NCBI GenBank assembly: GCA_035574455.1
Contig: DATLYT010000148.1
Coordinates: 1 to 10,476, forward strand
Length of the DNA: 10,476 bases
From: DATLYT01 sp035574455
Lineage (GTDB): Bacteria > Bacteroidota > Ignavibacteria > UBA10030
Direction: 5' to 3'
The notes below the pieces were generated by a model. The model was not told where the DNA came from and made no database searches. It was given only the letters and a program-made list of their open reading frames with translations. Position 1 is the stretch's first letter. Each line of letters starts with the position of its first letter. Positions 6,655 through 10,476 of this stretch are shown one piece after another. The translations under genes were made by a program, and so were the position numbers.

Positions 6655-7632
6655 ATGAATTTTGACCAACGGTACGTCGAATACAAAAGCCTCGTCGATG
6701 CTTATCTCCGGGACCTGGTACGCGACGCTCATCCTCGCTCGCTCTATCAACCGATCCGTTACGTGTTGAGCGGTGGCGGCAAGAGGGTGCGTTCCGTCCT
6801 TGTCTTGCTTGCCTGCGAAGCGGTCGGTGGCACCAAGGAACAGGCCATTCATGCTAGCGCGGCGATGGAGTGCCTTCACAATTTCACGCTGGTGCACGAC
6901 GACATTATGGACAACGCCTCGTCGCGCCGCGGTCGTGCAACCGTGCACACGAAATGGGATTCCAACGTCGCCATACTCGTCGGCGATGAGCTGCTGGCCC
7001 TGGCGTTCCGCACACTCTTACGGACACAGTCCGACCGCATTCACGACATCACGAAGGTCTTTACCGAAGGCGTCGTGGAGGTGTGTGAAGGTCAGGCGTA
7101 CGATAAAGATTTTGAGACGAAGAAAAATGTTTCGTTGGACGATTATCTGCTGATGATCAAGAAAAAGACGGGTAAACTGATTTCCGTCTCCACCGAATTG
7201 GGTGCTCTCGTGGGCGGTGGAACGGACGAGCACATTCAGGCGTTGCGGGGATATGGTGAGCGCGTTGGGCGAGCGTTTCAGATCCAGGATGATTGTCTCG
7301 ACATTATGGCGGACGAACGAGAGCTCGGCAAAACCGTCGGCAGTGATCTTCAGGAAGGAAAGAGAACATTCCTCTTTCTTGAAGCGCTACGGAAGGCGAA
7401 AGGAAAAGACAAACAACTGCTGCTTTCCGTCTCGAAGAACGGTTCCCTTTCACGACGAAAGCTGCAGGAATTCCGACGCATCTTTCGAGAAACGGGCGCG
7501 CTGGATTCTGCCCACGCGTGGATTACGCGAGACCTCTCCGAGGCCAAACGCGAGTTGGAATATCTCCCTCGCTCATCCGCGCGCGAGATGCTGGACTGGT
7601 TTACCGATATGCTGCTTCATCGCACACATTAA
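6655..7632 (+). CDS. Trans-polyprenyl diphosphate synthase (probably short chain, C15-C20)
   Basis: The 325-residue protein is an all-helical trans-isoprenyl diphosphate synthase that condenses dimethylallyl diphosphate with isopentenyl diphosphate units. GGGKRVR (40-46) binds diphosphate. The first aspartate-rich motif is DDIMD (82-86), and the second is DDCLD (212-216), followed by GKTVGSDLQEGK (225-236). The KKTG segment (170-173) is also typical. Product length: the first motif has no two-residue insertion, and the residue five places before it is the bulky Phe77, a pattern known to limit products to about C20 in archaeal-type geranylgeranyl diphosphate synthases; long-chain enzymes usually have a small residue there. 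Geranylgeranyl or farnesyl diphosphate is therefore the likely product, by inference. It starts 6 nt after the isomerase gene, without a clear SD, suggesting translational coupling. Confidence 0.94.
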   Translation: MNFDQRYVEYKSLVDAYLRDLVRDAHPRSLYQPIRYVLSGGGKRVRSVLVLLACEAVGGTKEQAIHASAAMECLHNFTLVHDDIMDNASSRRGRATVHTKWDSNVAILVGDELLALAFRTLLRTQSDRIHDITKVFTEGVVEVCEGQAYDKDFETKKNVSLDDYLLMIKKKTGKLISVSTELGALVGGGTDEHIQALRGYGERVGRAFQIQDDCLDIMADERELGKTVGSDLQEGKRTFLFLEALRKAKGKDKQLLLSVSKNGSLSRRKLQEFRRIFRETGALDSAHAWITRDLSEAKRELEYLPRSSAREMLDWFTDMLLHRTH

Positions 7633-7643
7633 GTCGGGAGCGC

Positions 7644-7913
7644 ATGATCGAACGCGAAGTGACGATTAAGAATCGAGCGGGACTGCACACACGACCTGCT
7701 GCTGCACTTGTGAAAACGGCGGCGAAGTTTAAGGCGGATTTCTTCATCGACAAAGATGGATTCCAGATTAATGGCAAGAGCATCATCGGCGTGATGACGC
7801 TCGCTGCAGAACAGGGCTCAAAACTCAAGCTCCGCTTCTCGGGCGAGGATGAAGAAGAAGCGGCGAAGGCCGTGATTGAGCTGTTCGACAATGGATTTGG
7901 CGAACCAATGTAA
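7644..7913 (+). CDS. ptsH: Phosphocarrier protein HPr
   Basis: HPr is the small phosphocarrier that accepts a phosphoryl group from PTS Enzyme I on a histidine. The protein has 89 residues, the usual size. NRAGLHTRPAA carries the phosphorylatable His15 and neighbouring Arg17. NGKSIIGVMTLAAEQG places a serine at position 46, the site used by HPr kinase/phosphorylase in organisms that have that enzyme; none is visible in this window. The start is ATG 7644, preceded by GGGAG three bases upstream, one of the few good SD sequences here. It begins 11 nt after the polyprenyl synthase stop, and the Enzyme I gene follows after 19 nt. Confidence 0.95.
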   Translation: MIEREVTIKNRAGLHTRPAAALVKTAAKFKADFFIDKDGFQINGKSIIGVMTLAAEQGSKLKLRFSGEDEEEAAKAVIELFDNGFGEPM

Positions 7914-7932
7914 TACTCCTCGAGACCAGATC

Positions 7933-9693
7933 GTGGACACAACACTCACAGCACAACAAGAGGTTACGCTCAAAGGCATCCCGGCTTCACCGGGGATTGC
8001 CATCGGGCCGGTGCTTCTCTTCCAGAAAGATTCCCCGACCATCGAGGAGCGAACCATCGCTCGCGAAGATGTCGACCGCGAGATCGCTCGCTTAGAACAG
8101 GCCGTGAGCAGGTCACGGAAAGAGCTCGGCAAAATTTTGGACTACGCGGAGAAAAAATTAGGCGAGCATCAGGCGAAGATCTTCGAGGCGCAGGTCCTCA
8201 TCTTGGACGACCCGTACCTGTTCGATACCATCAAACAACGAATCCGGACGGAACTGAAGAATGTCGAATTCATCGTGCACGGTGAAATCGAAAAGTATCG
8301 TCAGATGATGCTTGCCGCGCACGATGAGTACACCCGCGAGCGCGCCCATGATGTCGAAGACGTCCGCAACCGCATCCTCCGGAATTTAGCAGAGCAGAAG
8401 CTGATCTCGCGACTCGAAGGCTCGTCGGTTATTGTTTCCCGCAACCTGACCGCTGCGGACACGATGATCCTCAGCCGCAACGATGTCCTGGCATATGCGA
8501 CCGACGCAGGCGGCATCACATCACACACGGCGTTGCTCGCGCGCTCGCTCAAAATTCCCGCCGTGCTCGGCCTGCGCAACATCTCCACGACGGCAAAGAA
8601 CGGCGAGACGATCATTGTCGACGGCTACAGCGGCGTTGTCATTTTGCAGCCGACGGCGAGCACCATCCAGGAGTATGAGGGCCGCCGCGCACATTACCAG
8701 GCATTTGAAAGAAAGCTCGCCGGACTGCGCGACCTTCCCGCCGAGACGCTCGACGGGCATCGTGTCGAGCTTTGTGCAAACGTGGAGTTTACACAGGAGT
8801 TAGACTTCATCCGCATGCAGGGAGCGGATGGCATCGGGCTGTACCGTTCCGAAATGCTCCTCATCGGCAAGGAAGTCTTCCCGACGGAAGACGAGCAGTA
8901 CCAAGAGTACAAAGTGCTTGCTGATGCGATGTTTCCCAAGCGCGTCGTCATCCGCACGTTCGATATTGGCGGCGATAAAATGATGGCGCAGAATGTGAAG
9001 GAGCGCAATCCGTTTCTTGGCTGGCGGGGCATTCGGGTACTGCTGGAAAAACGCGATCTCTTCATGGATCAGCTTCGTGCCATCCTGCGTGCCAGCACGC
9101 GGAAGAATATCGCCGTCATGTTCCCGATGGTTTCCAGCATCAAAGAAGTGCGCGCGGCACGCGAACTGATCGAACAGGCCAAAACACAGCTCCGGGCAGA
9201 GAAGATTCCGTTTGACGAGAAGATCAAGATCGGCGCGATGATCGAGGTCCCCTCCGCCGCCGTCGTGCTGGATGATCTGGCAAAGGAAGTCGACTTCGTC
9301 AGCATCGGCACGAACGACCTCATTCAGTATCTCCTTGCCGTCGACCGGGGAAACGAGTTTGTGTCGTCGTTGTATCAGGAGTTTCATCCTGCCGTCATCC
9401 GTTTTGTCCGCCGCATCATTGAGCGATCCAAGCGGCACAAGATTCATGTCGCTATGTGCGGCGAAATGGCCGGCGATCCGCTCGCCACGGTTCTCCTCCT
9501 CGGCCTCGGGTTGGACGAATTCAGCGTTGTCGGAACTGCCTTGCCGGAAATCAAAAAGATCATCCGCTCGGTAACCTACGCCGACGCTCAGAACATTGCC
9601 AACCACGTTCTCGAGTTGCAAACAGAGGATGAAATCACGGCGTACCTCCATTCGGTGATGAAGCAGAAGTTTCCCGATTTTCCATTGGAGTAA
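7933..9693 (+). CDS. ptsI: PTS Enzyme I (phosphoenolpyruvate-protein phosphotransferase)
   Basis: Enzyme I autophosphorylates from phosphoenolpyruvate and passes the phosphoryl group to HPr. From GTG 7933 the protein has 586 residues, close to the usual 570-580. It opens with LKGIPASPGIAIGPVLLF, the family's N-terminal strand. AGGITSHTALLARSLKIPAVLG holds the active-site His198. The PEP-binding barrel shows DGIGLYRSEMLL (299-310), RTFDIGGDK (341-349), NPFLGWRGIR (359-368), IGAMIEVPSA (433-442), SIGTNDLIQY (457-466) and the catalytic cysteine in MCGEMAGD (Cys509). Longer starts exist at ATG 7891 and TTG 7876, but both overlap ptsH and add residues lacking in homologues; GTG 7933 is preferred with moderate certainty. 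No Enzyme II component is in the window. Confidence 0.96.
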   Translation: MDTTLTAQQEVTLKGIPASPGIAIGPVLLFQKDSPTIEERTIAREDVDREIARLEQAVSRSRKELGKILDYAEKKLGEHQAKIFEAQVLILDDPYLFDTIKQRIRTELKNVEFIVHGEIEKYRQMMLAAHDEYTRERAHDVEDVRNRILRNLAEQKLISRLEGSSVIVSRNLTAADTMILSRNDVLAYATDAGGITSHTALLARSLKIPAVLGLRNISTTAKNGETIIVDGYSGVVILQPTASTIQEYEGRRAHYQAFERKLAGLRDLPAETLDGHRVELCANVEFTQELDFIRMQGADGIGLYRSEMLLIGKEVFPTEDEQYQEYKVLADAMFPKRVVIRTFDIGGDKMMAQNVKERNPFLGWRGIRVLLEKRDLFMDQLRAILRASTRKNIAVMFPMVSSIKEVRAARELIEQAKTQLRAEKIPFDEKIKIGAMIEVPSAAVVLDDLAKEVDFVSIGTNDLIQYLLAVDRGNEFVSSLYQEFHPAVIRFVRRIIERSKRHKIHVAMCGEMAGDPLATVLLLGLGLDEFSVVGTALPEIKKIIRSVTYADAQNIANHVLELQTEDEITAYLHSVMKQKFPDFPLE

Positions 9694-9735
9694 AATGGTC
9701 GAGGGGCGATGGACTTTTCGTGGTCTTCGTCTCCT

Positions 9736-9760
9736 CCCGGCCCAAACATACAGAGCCGGG
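9736..9760 (+). terminator. GC-rich hairpin between ptsI and the sugar-phosphate isomerase gene
   Basis: CCCGGC (9736-9741) pairs perfectly with GCCGGG (9755-9760) around a 13-nt loop, 43 nt after the ptsI stop. No T-tract follows, so it may be an mRNA-stabilising or attenuating structure instead of a true terminator. Next to it a 9-nt direct repeat TCGCACATC occurs at 9772-9780 and 9786-9794, directly before the next gene's ATG. Confidence 0.3.
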
Positions 9761-9795
9761 CAACCCCCGGATCGCACATCGCAACTCGCACATCA

Positions 9796-10476
9796 ATGAT
9801 GACTCTCACCGACATTAAACGGCTCGACCCCACAGGGATGTACGACTGGATCCGCAATTTCCCTGAACAGATTGAAGATGCTGTTCGGATTGGAACGAGT
9901 ACGCCGTTAAACTTGAGGACAAACGGGATTCAGAACGTCGTCGTCACGGGCTTAGGCGGCTCGGCAATCGGAGGCGACCTCCTGCGCTCGTATCTCGCGA
10001 ACGAACTTGACCTTCCCTTCATCGTAAACCGGCACTATCGACTGCCGGAATTTGTTGGTACGAAGAGTCTCGTCATCGTCTCAAGCTACTCGGGCAACAC
10101 CGAAGAAACCATTGCGGCACATGCTGATGCGGCAAAGCGCAAAGCCCGCGTCCTGTGCATGACGACAAACGGCGAAACGATGAAGATGGCAAAGAAGTTC
10201 AAGCATCCCGTCATCGAAATCCCCAAAGGCCTCTCGCCACGCGCGGCGCTCGGCTACTCGTTCTTTCCTCTTCTCGTGGCGTTTTCCCGGCTTGGGCTTA
10301 TCAAGAACAGGACAAACCATATTGCCGAAACGGTAAAGCTTCTTCGCGCGGAGTCCTCGGTCTTGAGCAACCCGGAATCACCAGACAATACGGCGCTTCA
10401 GCTTGCGACGACATTGCAGGGAAAACTCCCCATCATCTACGCCCCCACAGAGCATCTTGACGCCGTCGCCGTGCGA
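9796..10476 (+). CDS. Bifunctional phosphoglucose/phosphomannose isomerase, 3'-truncated by window edge
   Basis: The frame is open from ATG 9796 to the last base, giving 227 residues of a protein usually about 320-350 long. It is a SIS-domain sugar-phosphate isomerase of the PGI/PMI type, which interconverts glucose-6-phosphate or mannose-6-phosphate with fructose-6-phosphate. The first SIS domain shows VVVTGLGGSAIGGDLLRSYL (residues 48-67) and the phosphate-binding loop SSYSGNTEET (95-104). PKGLSPRAALGYSFFPLL follows, matching the conserved PRAALGYS of this family and separating it from classical Pgi. A tandem ATG (9796 and 9799) leaves the start ambiguous by one residue; no SD is clear. It lies 102 nt after ptsI in the same direction and may be the next operon member or have its own control. 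Confidence 0.9.
   Translation, partial: MMTLTDIKRLDPTGMYDWIRNFPEQIEDAVRIGTSTPLNLRTNGIQNVVVTGLGGSAIGGDLLRSYLANELDLPFIVNRHYRLPEFVGTKSLVIVSSYSGNTEETIAAHADAAKRKARVLCMTTNGETMKMAKKFKHPVIEIPKGLSPRAALGYSFFPLLVAFSRLGLIKNRTNHIAETVKLLRAESSVLSNPESPDNTALQLATTLQGKLPIIYAPTEHLDAVAVR

Noticed and set aside
7876..7932. Earlier starts for Enzyme I (TTG 7876, ATG 7891) overlapping ptsH
   Set aside because: The added residues are not part of the Enzyme I fold and would overlap the end of ptsH; the GTG at 7933 gives the expected N-terminus, though experiment could overturn this.
8800..9777. Long minus-strand open frame of 325 codons opposite ptsI
   Set aside because: It is the antisense shadow of a GC-rich, strongly biased gene; every Enzyme I motif is on the plus strand and the minus-strand translation shows no recognisable domain.

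Overview
The window carries ten protein-coding genes, eight complete and one truncated at each edge. Eight housekeeping-type genes are readily recognised. No rRNA, tRNA, transposase, integrase or CRISPR array is visible. Base composition is moderately GC-rich and even. Codons are often weakly signalled: several genes start at TTG or GTG with little Shine-Dalgarno (SD) sequence. The gene set (type 2 isopentenyl-diphosphate isomerase, AdhE-like acylating aldehyde dehydrogenase, bifunctional phosphoglucose/phosphomannose isomerase, HPr and EI with no transporter subunits in view) suggests a bacterium from the FCB superphylum, perhaps Ignavibacteria/Chlorobi-like. That placement is an inference of modest confidence.

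Left part (1-1983): the 3' part of ruvB is followed after 11 nt by an extended SDR (NAD-dependent epimerase/dehydratase) gene. The latter converges on an RluA-type pseudouridine synthase gene on the minus strand. The junction between them (about 1857-1980) is built from four copies of a GATGGAG-centred motif in strictly alternating orientation.

Middle part (1981-5595): the rluA-like gene and a CoA-acylating aldehyde dehydrogenase gene diverge from a 60-nt spacer holding a good sigma70-type promoter for the dehydrogenase. The dehydrogenase has an unusual tail of about 110 residues ending in a short predicted helix, reminiscent of bacterial microcompartment encapsulation peptides. A 215-nt spacer with a six-unit heptamer array precedes a 3-methyladenine DNA glycosylase gene. 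After that gene, a spacer of about 320 nt is rich in inverted repeats and could hold a structured RNA or a dispersed repeat.

Right part (5596-10476): a co-directional cluster encodes type 2 IPP isomerase, a trans-polyprenyl diphosphate synthase, HPr and PTS Enzyme I, with gaps of 6, 11 and 19 nt. After a 102-nt spacer comes the start of a bifunctional phosphoglucose/phosphomannose isomerase gene. A TTGACT-N17-TATTAT promoter sits just before the first gene. The cluster joins isoprenoid precursor metabolism to the phosphoenolpyruvate phosphorelay and sugar-phosphate interconversion in one apparent transcription unit.

The most interesting items are the alternating repeat cluster, the tailed aldehyde dehydrogenase, the inverted-repeat-rich spacer before the isomerase gene, and the isoprenoid-PTS operon. 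No clearly new defence or mobile system was found.
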